From an uncultured Rickettsiales bacterium (GTDB lineage Bacteria; Pseudomonadota; Alphaproteobacteria; UBA8366), in assembly GCA_913046825.1 (NCBI GenBank), contig CAJWTF010000012.1:1-46927 (forward strand): 46,927 nucleotides of DNA. Direction: 5' to 3'. Position numbers and translations under genes: made by a program. Below, piece by piece: positions 26,650-34,984 of the stretch. Numbering within the stretch: the stretch's first letter is position 1; every line of letters starts with the position of its first letter. Below the pieces are notes generated by a model, which had not been told where the DNA came from, did no database searches, and was given only the letters and a program-made list of their open reading frames with translations.

Positions 26650-27705
26650 TTAGTGAGAAGGAGAGGCCGTTAGGCCTTCAAGTTGATAGGCTTGCGTAAG
26701 CGGCCCGGGCTCGATCCAGTCTTCCACTGGGAAATCCTGATCGATAAATCGATGCTCATGGAGAAACGACTTCACAACCTCGAGCGCTTCCACCAAATCG
26801 CCATCGAGCTGGGGCAGAAATTTATCGCGGTAGTCCGGCTCCAGATATGTTTCGATTTTGTCGGCGTCGATGCTGCACTCCCGCGCGATTAAGTCACGCG
26901 CCTCTACCGGGTTATCTTGCACCCAGTTCGCCGCACGAATGGCCGTCCGAAGATAACAAACGACCGCATCGAAATGATTCTCAACGACATGGCGGGAGGT
27001 GGTCAGGAGGCGCGGCGTCGAGTTGTTGACGCGCTCGGCCATGCCCGGGGCCGACCTCACGTCGTACAGCAGGCGGATGCGGCCTTCCGCCTCGCGCTGA
27101 AGCAGCCCGGCTTCCGGGCCCTTACCGAAAATTGCGTCGACCTCTCCGGAGAGGAGAGCCTCGAGCTGGCCTCGATACTCGCAACGGGCGGGCTCGCTCA
27201 GTTCTTGAAGACCGACGTTTCGCCGCTCGCTCGGGTCCCAGCCTTCGATAATATCGATAAATTCCACCGCATTGACCGGCACATCGTGAACCTTAAGCGC
27301 GGAGGTCAGACCTTTCAGCGCCGCAAATCGCCAGAAATTGAACACAAGTCGCGGCCACACCGGCAAGGCCAAACGGCGACCGGTAAGATCGGCGACACTC
27401 TCCACCGGATCGTCGGCGCGCACGAACACGCCCTGGAATTCTTCCATGAAGGTGATTCCAAGAGCCACGGAGTCGATGCCGTTCGCGCGCGCCCATACCG
27501 GCGGCGCCACACCCCCCTCGCGGATGAACATGTCGATCGAGTGTGTGTAGTGAACATCCTGATGGTCGGGGCCCAGCTCGGTGATGTTGGGCACCACATA
27601 GTCCGAATCCTCGAACGCGTCGGTGAACATGCCGGTCTGAAAGGCAATGCCGGATGCCGTGGGGACGGGGCACCGAGTGTAATAGATCGGCGTGCGTGAT
27701 TGCAT
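26650..27705 (-). CDS. DszB-type desulfinase homologue (periplasmic-binding-protein fold enzyme)
   Basis: 351 residues, no signal peptide, so cytoplasmic although the fold is that of NMT1/THI5-like solute-binding proteins. It lines up with 2'-hydroxybiphenyl-2-sulfinate desulfinase DszB: Y-x-x-CPVP (C12, equal to DszB nucleophile C27), VHYTHS (H52, like H60) and FIREGGVAPP (R62 and G65, like R70 and G73) with identical H-to-R and R-to-G spacing. Also shared are FVRADDP and DLTGRRLALP. This supports an enzyme rather than a transporter. The natural substrate may be another aryl or alkyl sulfinate, or another leaving group. First gene of the operon. Confidence 0.8.
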   Translation of the reverse strand: MQSRTPIYYTRCPVPTASGIAFQTGMFTDAFEDSDYVVPNITELGPDHQDVHYTHSIDMFIREGGVAPPVWARANGIDSVALGITFMEEFQGVFVRADDPVESVADLTGRRLALPVWPRLVFNFWRFAALKGLTSALKVHDVPVNAVEFIDIIEGWDPSERRNVGLQELSEPARCEYRGQLEALLSGEVDAIFGKGPEAGLLQREAEGRIRLLYDVRSAPGMAERVNNSTPRLLTTSRHVVENHFDAVVCYLRTAIRAANWVQDNPVEARDLIARECSIDADKIETYLEPDYRDKFLPQLDGDLVEALEVVKSFLHEHRFIDQDFPVEDWIEPGPLTQAYQLEGLTASPSH

Positions 27706-27965
27706 GAAGCAATGTATCCAGCATGTGTGTTGACCAAATCAGGTATTGAGATGGCGAGGAGTCGGCGCTCCATGGGAACACCCAAATAACCAGCATATTA
27801 GCGGATGAGATGCGTGGAGGCTAATTTCGGCGAAAACTGCCCGAATGTGGCCCCTTGGCGACGCGCAGCTATGACTGCCCGGACGCGGAAATACACGGAA
27901 ACGATCAAATTTTGTATTAGCGGGTGTGTAATACCTTAACCCGGCACGGAATATGACCCTACTGA

Positions 27966-28209
27966 ATGCGAGAAAAGAGTTCAACTGATAAGAAAGCGTT
28001 GGCCGAAGCGGAAGAAGCACTCGTTAACGCGATTAAGCGCGAAGCGGCAATTGAAGGCCGGTACCGGAACGCGATATCAGAGATTGATTTGGTGGGAAGG
28101 TCGAAATTTTCAGCACCAAAAATAAGGGAACGCAGGTAAAAATCTCCTTACCGCAATCCATTACTCTCCCGCTGGAACCGTCGCCTTTGGAACGTTTGAT
28201 GCGAACTTG
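27966..28209 (+). pseudogene. Histidine-kinase remnant with internal deletion
   Basis: A 57-codon frame from ATG 27966 to TAA 28137-28139 reads AEEALVNAIKREAAIEGRYR, like the coiled linker before a kinase DHp domain. In another frame from about 28090 to TGA near 28209 the sequence reads FGGKVEIFSTKNKGTQVKIS, the end of an HATPase domain (GGxVxxxSxxGxGTxxxxxLP). The phospho-acceptor His and the ATP site are missing, so an internal deletion with a frameshift fits best. The first frame alone could instead be a small basic protein. The rest of 27706-28460 shows no gene. Confidence 0.4.
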
Positions 28210-28460
28210 AACGCATTATGGGCCAATACTGTGCCGAACTTCCTCTTGTTTGAGATATGGAGTTTCGTGCCGGACAACTGAAACCCGTATGGTCAATAGC
28301 CCGTTGGTGTCAGATGAGACCGGCCAAAGTGATTTGGGATCGGGAGTTTACATGCTGAGGCTTGCTCGCAATACTGATCGCAAAATCTAATATGGCTTTT
28401 GGAGTTAGACCCGCGCGCTAGTTGGGTATCTCGGCACTGGCAGAGGAATGGGAAGGCAAT

Positions 28461-29546
28461 ATGAGGATTGGCATTTGCGGTGCCGGTGTGGGCGGGCTTT
28501 CCACGGCGGCCGGGCTGTTGTCGTTGGGTTACGAAGTGGACGTCTTCGAAAGGGCTCCCGACATCCGGACGACGGGCGCGGGGTTCAATTTATGGCCCAA
28601 TGCCGGTCGCGCGATCAACGGCCTGGGTCTCGGAGAGCAGTACCGGGAAATCTCGGTCCAGCTCGACCGCTACATCGAGCTCGACACCGAGGGCAAGGAA
28701 CTCTTTTCGACTGATACCAGTCATTGGCCGGAAAAATACGGCGCCCCGGCCGTGGGGCTTTATCGACCGGAATTGGCGCGCATGCTGGGCGACGCGGTCG
28801 GGCTGGAGAACATCAAGTTCAACCACGACGTCGTTTCGGTTGAGAACGCGGGCGACAAGGCAATCTGCCATTTCGGCAACGGAAATTCCTATGAAGCCGA
28901 CGTCCTGATCGGCGCCGACGGCATCAATTCGCAAGTCCGCGAGCAGTTGATCGGCGGCGTTACGTTTCGCCCCAATGAACTTTATGATTATCGTTTCCGC
29001 TCGGTCATTGATCTTAGCGATGTCGATGTGGATCCGGCCGCGCAGACCGGGTTCTACGCACGCGAGGGCTGGCTGTCCTTTATTCCCATCGGCAAGGGGA
29101 AGGCGTATTGGTTCGGGTCGGTGTCGGGTGCTAAGACTTTCGAAGACTTCATCGATTTCTTCGGCGGCTGGACGAAGACGCCGATCCCCAAGACGCTCAA
29201 CAATACGTCTCGGGATTTGCTTGTGCAAAGCCCGCTGCAGGATGTCGACGGCGTTCCCTATAAATGGACGCACGGGCGCATTGTTCTTATCGGCGATGCC
29301 GCACACCCGATGATGCCCGATATGGCGCAAGGGGCAAGTCAGACCTTCGTCGACGCACTTGCTATGCGCGATGCGTTAGCCGAGACGCGAGATGTCGAGA
29401 AAGCCTTGAACGCTTTCGAGACGAACCGTCGAGATGTCGCAGAGGCGGTCGTTAAAATCTCGCAAAAGGGACTCTTTCTTGGCCCATACGACGTGAAGCC
29501 GCTTGCGATCAGGTATCAGAATGAGATTGAGCCGCTGACCGCCTGA
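28461..29546 (+). CDS. FAD-dependent monooxygenase (HpxO/PHBH-like)
   Basis: 361 residues from ATG 28461 with GGAAGG upstream. Class A flavoprotein hydroxylase: dinucleotide fold GAGVGGLSTA (7-16), YEVDVFERAP, the DG motif region GADGINSQVRE and the GD motif RIVLIGDAAHPMMPDMAQGA. It resembles FAD-dependent urate hydroxylase (HpxO) and nicotinate-type hydroxylases. Its products would be hydroxylated rings. It starts a plus-strand operon, with 39 bases to a RidA-repeat gene and then a PuuE-like deacetylase, a set often seen with purine or N-heterocycle breakdown. Confidence 0.87.
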   Translation: MRIGICGAGVGGLSTAAGLLSLGYEVDVFERAPDIRTTGAGFNLWPNAGRAINGLGLGEQYREISVQLDRYIELDTEGKELFSTDTSHWPEKYGAPAVGLYRPELARMLGDAVGLENIKFNHDVVSVENAGDKAICHFGNGNSYEADVLIGADGINSQVREQLIGGVTFRPNELYDYRFRSVIDLSDVDVDPAAQTGFYAREGWLSFIPIGKGKAYWFGSVSGAKTFEDFIDFFGGWTKTPIPKTLNNTSRDLLVQSPLQDVDGVPYKWTHGRIVLIGDAAHPMMPDMAQGASQTFVDALAMRDALAETRDVEKALNAFETNRRDVAEAVVKISQKGLFLGPYDVKPLAIRYQNEIEPLTA

Positions 29547-29585
29547 TGGGACCCGGTCGCAATGTCAAATGTAGGGGAATGACAC

Positions 29586-30827
29586 ATGCCGCACTCCACC
29601 ACCAAGGAATACATCGATGGCGATTGGAGCTGGCGGGTAGGTTCTCCCTTCTCTCAAGCCGTTGAGGCCGGAGATCAAGTCTTCATCAGCGGGCAGCAGG
29701 CGCTGACCAAGGACGGCGCGCTGGTCGCGCCGGGAGATATCGCCGCTCAGACCCGGTGCGTATTCGAAAACATGAAGACAACGCTCGAACGCGCCGGACT
29801 GGGGCTCGTCGATCTCGTGCGCCTGAACACCTACTACGTATTTGACGGCGCCGATGAGGACGCGACGGAGTTCTGGGAGGATATGACTCGGGTTCGTCTC
29901 GAGTATTTTCCCGATCCAGGGCCGGCGGCGACCGCAGTCCGCATCAAGGGGATGCCGTATCAGGGTCAGCTCATTCAAATCGAAGGTATCGCGCTCAGGG
30001 GCGATTTGCGGCGCAAACGGAAACGCATCATGCCCGAGGGTAGCTGGGACTGGAGCATCTCGGTGCCGCTGTCTCAGGGCTGGGATGTCGGCGACCGGCT
30101 TTATGTTGGCGGGCAGATTTCCTCCGACGAGACCGGATCGACCGTTCACGTCGGGGATTTGAGCTCACAGACCCGCACGATCTGCCGATTTATCGAAAAC
30201 GTTCTGGAAGGTGGCGGTGCCTCGTTTGACGATATCGCCCATGTAAAAATATGCGTGAAGCACAACAGTACAGAGTCGGACGGCACGCCGTTTCTGGACA
30301 GAATCTTGGAGGTGACTAGGGAGAATTTCGGTTCTCGTGGCCCGGCGGTCACTTGTTTCGGAGTGGACTTGCTCTATCCCGGGCTCGATCTCGAGATCGA
30401 CGCCATGGCCTTCAAGAGCAGCCATGAGCGGTCGACGACGGGATCCTCACCGATGAAAGTTCACGACGGATCTTTCTCCGACAGCGTCCGCGCGTCGGGC
30501 GAAATATGGATCGGCGGGCAAGTTGCGCAGGATGCCGACGGCGGGGTGTTGGCGCCGGGCGATATCAGGGAACAGTCGAGGATCGTCTTTCAACGCCTAC
30601 ACGACGCCTTGGGGCATTCGGGCGCGACACTCGACGATATCGTGAAGCTGAACCTGTTTTTCGCATCCAACAGCGACGACATCGATGAAGAGTTTCATGC
30701 GGCGTTGGCCGTCTGGTCGGAACTTGCGCCAAACTCCCGGCCAGCGATGACTCCGGTACGGGTCTACGAACTGTTCCAATCGGGCCTGCTTATTCAGGCG
30801 GATTGCATCGCCATGATGTCGATCTAG
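29586..30827 (+). CDS. Triple RidA (YjgF/UK114) domain protein
   Basis: 413 residues that split into three RidA-like domains: about 1-138 (SPFSQAVEAGDQVFISGQQ, then RLNTYYVF and GQLIQIEGIA), about 146-278 (VPLSQGWDVGDRLYVGGQI, DIAHVKICVKH, PGLDLEIDAMA) and about 288-413 (DSVRASGEIWIGGQV, DIVKLNLFFAS, SGLLIQADCIA). Single RidA proteins (about 130 residues, trimeric) deaminate reactive enamine or imine intermediates. A tandem trimer in one chain could build the three-fold ring within one polypeptide. The Arg that binds the carboxylate in RidA (R105-like) is not evident in all three domains. Operon with an FAD hydroxylase and a deacetylase. Confidence 0.85.
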   Translation: MPHSTTKEYIDGDWSWRVGSPFSQAVEAGDQVFISGQQALTKDGALVAPGDIAAQTRCVFENMKTTLERAGLGLVDLVRLNTYYVFDGADEDATEFWEDMTRVRLEYFPDPGPAATAVRIKGMPYQGQLIQIEGIALRGDLRRKRKRIMPEGSWDWSISVPLSQGWDVGDRLYVGGQISSDETGSTVHVGDLSSQTRTICRFIENVLEGGGASFDDIAHVKICVKHNSTESDGTPFLDRILEVTRENFGSRGPAVTCFGVDLLYPGLDLEIDAMAFKSSHERSTTGSSPMKVHDGSFSDSVRASGEIWIGGQVAQDADGGVLAPGDIREQSRIVFQRLHDALGHSGATLDDIVKLNLFFASNSDDIDEEFHAALAVWSELAPNSRPAMTPVRVYELFQSGLLIQADCIAMMSI

Positions 30828-30868
30828 TGTCGCTTGAAAGGCGAACGCGTTAGGGGAGATAAGAGAAT

Positions 30869-31774
30869 ATGATTAAGAATCCGGTTCCATGGCCAAACGG
30901 CGCCAAGGTGGCTTGCGCCATCACATTTGATATCGATACGGACAGCATCCTGCACCTTGAGCATCGGGAACGCGCGCCGGACATGCTGGCGACAATGTCT
31001 TGGCTGAAATACGACACCGTGGCCATCCCCAGAATTCTCGATATGTACGAACATCACGGGATCAAGCAGACGTTCTTTTATCCAGCCTGGTGCATGGAGC
31101 AGTATCCCCATCTCGTCGAGATGATCTTGGAAGGGGGACACGAAATCGCGGCGCATGGATACTTGCATGAGAACCCGAACAAGCTGGAGCCTGAAGAAGA
31201 ACTCTACTGGTTTGACCGCCAAGTCGACGTCATCAAGAAAATGACAGGTAAGAGCCCACGGGGATGGCGGGCACCGCTTTACAATTTTTCGAAAAATTCC
31301 TTGGACTTCATGATCGACAAAGGGATGATCTATGATGCCAGCCTTATGGGCGATGATATCCCGTATGTCCTGCAGGCCGACAAGGGCCAAGTCGTCGAAC
31401 TTCCGTCCCAATGGGCGATGGACGACTGGCCGCACTACACCCATGCGCCCGACATGCATTACATGATGCCGATTAAATCGCCAGATGAAGCGATGAATGT
31501 CTTCATGTCCGAGTTCGAAGCCATGCGGCAGCACCAGGGATTATGGATCACCGTTTGGCACCCCTTTGTCTCCGGCCGTTTAGCGCGGTGTGAGCGCGTT
31601 AGCCAGATGATCGAGTACATGCAGGGGACGGGTGACGTCTGGTTCGCGACCATGGAAGAAATCGCCGTCCACGTTCAGAAATGCATCGATGACGGCTCCT
31701 GGGAACCGCGCATCGATAAACTGCCCTATTACGACGCCCCTATTCCCGAGCTTCAAGACGGGATGCTTGCATAG
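30869..31774 (+). CDS. Polysaccharide deacetylase-family amidohydrolase (PuuE-like)
   Basis: 301 residues from ATG 30869, with GGGGAGATAAGAGAAT upstream. NodB-fold motifs: DID near 21-23 (the motif-1 acids), HGYLH with H96 and H100 (motif 2), RGWRAPLYNFS (motif 3) and TVWHPF near the end. The layout matches the PuuE/PgdA branch, whose members include metal-dependent allantoinase rather than sugar deacetylases. No signal peptide, which fits a cytoplasmic ring-opening amidohydrolase. It is 41 bases after the RidA gene, so co-transcribed. Substrate is probably an amide or cyclic ureide. Confidence 0.85.
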   Translation: MIKNPVPWPNGAKVACAITFDIDTDSILHLEHRERAPDMLATMSWLKYDTVAIPRILDMYEHHGIKQTFFYPAWCMEQYPHLVEMILEGGHEIAAHGYLHENPNKLEPEEELYWFDRQVDVIKKMTGKSPRGWRAPLYNFSKNSLDFMIDKGMIYDASLMGDDIPYVLQADKGQVVELPSQWAMDDWPHYTHAPDMHYMMPIKSPDEAMNVFMSEFEAMRQHQGLWITVWHPFVSGRLARCERVSQMIEYMQGTGDVWFATMEEIAVHVQKCIDDGSWEPRIDKLPYYDAPIPELQDGMLA

Positions 31775-32115
31775 ACCCCTTAGTAGAGTGCCGAAGGAAC
31801 TCTGGTTAGGGATATCCACCAAAAAATCCTGTAATGAAAGAGCTTCGTTAACAAACAGGCTCAGGCATCCCAGAATATTTGATGACGAACACCAATCGCG
31901 GACGCCTGCTTTCACGGTGCAATGCGGACACACAATGGTTCAATCGCACAAATGCCCGCTGCGGTGCGATTGCGGACTTTCCTGTCAAAATGGAACGTGG
32001 GAGCTCGCTGTGCCCGCCGACTGTCGGCTACCGGCAATTTACCGTCGTGCTGCGGTCGCCAAGGGGGCTCCCATCCGCTAGACTATAGACAGCCAATTAA
32101 CGTGGGGGACTGGGT

Positions 32116-32856
32116 ATGCGGTTGAAGGATAAGGTGGCGATTGTGACGGGAGCGGCTTCGGGAATGGGCGCTGCGACGGCAAGATTGTTTGCGGCAGAAG
32201 GCGCAAAAGTAGTCCTCACGGACATCATGGAAGAGGCGGGCGCAAGCTTGGCGGCGGAAATCGGCGGTTACGCTCGGTTCCAAAAACTCGACGTGACCAG
32301 CGAAGAGGAATGGGATGAGCTCGTCGCCGTCACTATATCGGCCTTCGGGCGGATCGACGTGCTGGTCAACAATGCCGGTGTGAGCGGCAGCCATCCGGAC
32401 ATACTGAACGTCGCGACCTGGGACGAGCAAATGAACGTCAACGCCCGCGGTGTATTCCTTGGTATGCGTTCTGTGATCCCAAAGATGCAGGAAGCCGGCG
32501 GCGGATCAATCGTCAACATCTCTTCGATCTCCGGCCTGACCGGTCAGAGGTTTGTTCATATGGGCTACAACGCGGCGAAGGGCGCTGTGCGTCTTGCGAC
32601 CAAGGGCGCATCCGTGCAGTTCGCGCGTGACAATATAAGAGTGAACTCGGTCCATCCCGGCCTTATGCCGGCCATGCGGACGTCGATGATGAGCGCCGAT
32701 CCGGAAGTGCGCCGCAAAATGATCAACGCCGTGCCGATGGGCCGCGAAGGTCGGATAGAGGAAGTTGCGCACGCCAACTTATTCCTGGCAAGCGACGACG
32801 CGTCGTACATTACTGGAATCGAACTTCCCGTCGATGGGGGTTTCGTTGCGCAGTAA
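32116..32856 (+). CDS. Short-chain dehydrogenase/reductase (SDR)
   Basis: 246 residues, classical SDR. Cofactor motif TGAASGMG (11-18), NNAG (86-89 region), catalytic Ser in NISSISG (about 136-137), YNAAK (Y151 and K155) and a C-terminal GIELPVDGGF. Asp in VVLTDIMEE suggests NAD preference. Starts at ATG 32116 after a GGGGGA site. The 340 bases before it (31775-32115) hold no gene that I recognise; several short frames there look like noise or relics. Substrate unknown. Confidence 0.9.
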   Translation: MRLKDKVAIVTGAASGMGAATARLFAAEGAKVVLTDIMEEAGASLAAEIGGYARFQKLDVTSEEEWDELVAVTISAFGRIDVLVNNAGVSGSHPDILNVATWDEQMNVNARGVFLGMRSVIPKMQEAGGGSIVNISSISGLTGQRFVHMGYNAAKGAVRLATKGASVQFARDNIRVNSVHPGLMPAMRTSMMSADPEVRRKMINAVPMGREGRIEEVAHANLFLASDDASYITGIELPVDGGFVAQ

Positions 32857-32993
32857 GCGCGACTATACGGAGATAAAAACCGGTGATTTAGAGTTTTCTA
32901 ATATTTTCTCGCGGTATTGAATTCGGATTGACCTCAGCTCCCGTTCGGCGGGATCTATAGGCTTCTGCGAAATCATGAGAGGGATAGGAACTT

Positions 32994-33734
32994 ATGACCA
33001 TTCGTCTTATGATCGCTGCGTTGTCGATGGCGCTCGCCGCCGCTACCTTCGCCGCCAGAGAAACTCGGGCCGAGTCGCCGCAGGCACTGGGCCTCGTCGC
33101 CACCGCCGAGCCGGCACCAACAATGCAGTGCCAGGACGGTCTCTGCACAGCCTATATCAGCGCCTTCTGTCTTGAGGAACACCATAAGTCACCCCGAGCT
33201 CGTGCGGCCTAACGTCTGGCAAATAAAATCGAAGTCACGTTGCTGGTCGAAACCGGGGCGGGTGATACGCTAAGCCTGCCCGGCAAGGATTGGCTCGTCT
33301 TTCAAACCCGCACACTCTTCACTGGCGTCGAAGCGTCGGTCGACCAAGCGCGGATCGCCAAGTTGAACCCGGTAAAGCTATCCGTCGAAGTCGGTCCGAT
33401 GGCTTCCATGTTGCCGGTTGTGGCGGCAGACGAGAAGACAGCCCAGCTCGATTTTTGCCATGACGGCCTCGATGCTCTGCTGGCTTGTGTGGTCCTGATG
33501 ACAGCGGATGATTTGGAATTGGCCGAACTGAATGATGTTCTCCTGTCGTCGGGACGTGACGGAATGATGAAAAACGTATTGGGAAGGGTCTTCGCCTGCA
33601 GCCATCAGACAAGGCTAAAACTTGAACAGGTTACTCAACGCTTAAGCCCAGTTCGCTGCCTTATAGGGGATTTGTCGACCCCAGTCATGACCGTATTTAT
33701 TGCTCGGTGCGCTCCCCAGAGCGCCATGCAATAG
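32994..33734 (+). pseudogene. Exported conserved protein interrupted by an in-frame TAA
   Basis: From ATG 32994 (AGGAACTT upstream) the frame encodes a signal peptide (MTIRLMIAALSMALAAATFA) and then GLVATAEPAPTMQCQDGLCTAYISAFCLEEHHKSP, before TAA at 33210-33212. The same frame then continues RLANKIEVTLLVETGAGD and PGKDWLVFQTRTLF up to TAG 33732-33734. The family (small Cys-rich exported protein with a CLEEH-KSP block followed by YRL) normally has a Tyr where the TAA lies, so a single base change explains it. The C-terminal 50 residues no longer look family-like. Two separate products or a dead gene are possible. Confidence 0.5.
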
Positions 33735-34785
33735 TCTCACCCGCGTGGAACGGCACGACGCTGAGTTCGCCCCCTGTCACCGCTTCGGGCACGGCATGTG
33801 CATCGCGGTGCAAGGTGATGGTGCCTTCGTTGAGCGGCAGGCCGTAGAAGCGCGGCCCGAACTCCGAGGCAAAGCCCTCCAGGCGGTCGAGCGCCCCTTC
33901 CTCATCGAAGGTGAGGACGTAACTTTCCAACGCTGCGGGTGCGCAGAAGATGCCGGCACAGCCGCAGGCGTTTTCCTTGTCTTGCTTTTGGTGCGGTGCG
34001 GAATCGGTGCCGAGAAAGAATTTCGGATCGCCCGAAGTCGCGGCTTGGCGCAGCGCGGTGCGATGATGTCGGCGTTTCGCGACCGGCAAGCAGTATGCAT
34101 GCGGCCGCATCCCGCCGTCGAACATGTCATTGCGGTCGATGCGCAGATGGTGAGGCGTGATGGTGGCTGCGACGGTCGGCCCGGCGGCTTGGACAAACTC
34201 AACGGCGTTGGCTGTGGTAATGTGCTCCAGAACCACTTTCAGTTCGGGGAAATCGCGGAGCAACGGTGCCAGGACGATCTCGAGGAATGCGGCCTCTCGG
34301 TCGAAGATGTCAATGTCAGGCGAGGTCATTTCGCCGTGGATCAGCAACGGCATGCCGATTGATTGCATGCGCGCCAGCAGCGGTCGAATGTTGGCCACGT
34401 CCGTGACACCCGCATCGGAATTGGTCGTCGCCCCCGCCGGATAAAGCTTACAGGCAGCGAAGACGCCGCTCTCGTATCCGGTTGCGACTTCCTCCACATC
34501 GATCGTGTCGGTGAGATAAGCGGTCATCAATGGCTTGAAATTACGGCCCGGTGGCAATGCGCTGAGGATGCGATCGCGATATGCTTGCGCCGCGGCGATC
34601 GTCGTCACCGGAGGTACCAGGTTGGGCATGATGATGGCCCGTGCGAATTGGCGCGCCGAGAAATCGGCGATGAGGTCCAGCATGGCGTCGTCGCGAAGAT
34701 GGAGATGCCAGTCGTCCGGTTCCCGAATGGTGAGATGTGTGGCGCTTTGATCTAAGTCGATCTCGACCGTCGCGGGTGTCGGCAT
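33697..34785 (-). CDS. pyrC: Dihydroorotase, class II
   Basis: 362 residues from ATG 34785 with AGGAG seven bases upstream. Zinc and active-site residues are all seen: HLH in DDWHLHLRDD (H27 and H29), the carbamylated Lys in ACKLYPAGATT (K113), H150 in LLIHGE, H188 in VLEHITT, and Asp in FLGTDSAPH. It closes N-carbamoyl-aspartate to dihydroorotate in pyrimidine synthesis. Length is normal for the PyrC type, slightly longer at the N-terminus. Its end overlaps the dead exported-protein gene on the other strand by 38 bases. Confidence 0.93.
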   Translation of the reverse strand: MPTPATVEIDLDQSATHLTIREPDDWHLHLRDDAMLDLIADFSARQFARAIIMPNLVPPVTTIAAAQAYRDRILSALPPGRNFKPLMTAYLTDTIDVEEVATGYESGVFAACKLYPAGATTNSDAGVTDVANIRPLLARMQSIGMPLLIHGEMTSPDIDIFDREAAFLEIVLAPLLRDFPELKVVLEHITTANAVEFVQAAGPTVAATITPHHLRIDRNDMFDGGMRPHAYCLPVAKRRHHRTALRQAATSGDPKFFLGTDSAPHQKQDKENACGCAGIFCAPAALESYVLTFDEEGALDRLEGFASEFGPRFYGLPLNEGTITLHRDAHAVPEAVTGGELSVVPFHAGETIAWRSGERTEQ

Positions 34786-34984
34786 GTATAGGCTCCTATG
34801 ATGCCGCAGAGAATCGGACGAAGCGATTAGAGAGCGGCCGGTGTTTGATTATCGCTCTACAACAATCTTGTCATTTTTGTCTATGCTGAAAATGGATGCC
34901 CGGTGATGATCAGGCACTGGATTTTGCTTCCAACACATCGAAAGTCTATGCTGGCGAGACGAAATCTAGTGGGAGCATCGGAGC

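Noticed and set aside
26650..27705. Reading this gene as an ABC-transporter substrate-binding protein
   Set aside because: No signal peptide and no permease or ATPase neighbours; DszB catalytic residues are conserved. The fold relationship remains.
31775..32115. Several short plus frames (up to 69 codons) before the SDR gene
   Set aside because: No homology, no convincing ribosome site and odd composition; treated as non-coding.
33210..33212. TAA codon as a possible recoded stop
   Set aside because: TAA is not a selenocysteine codon and relatives have Tyr there; a nonsense mutation is simpler.
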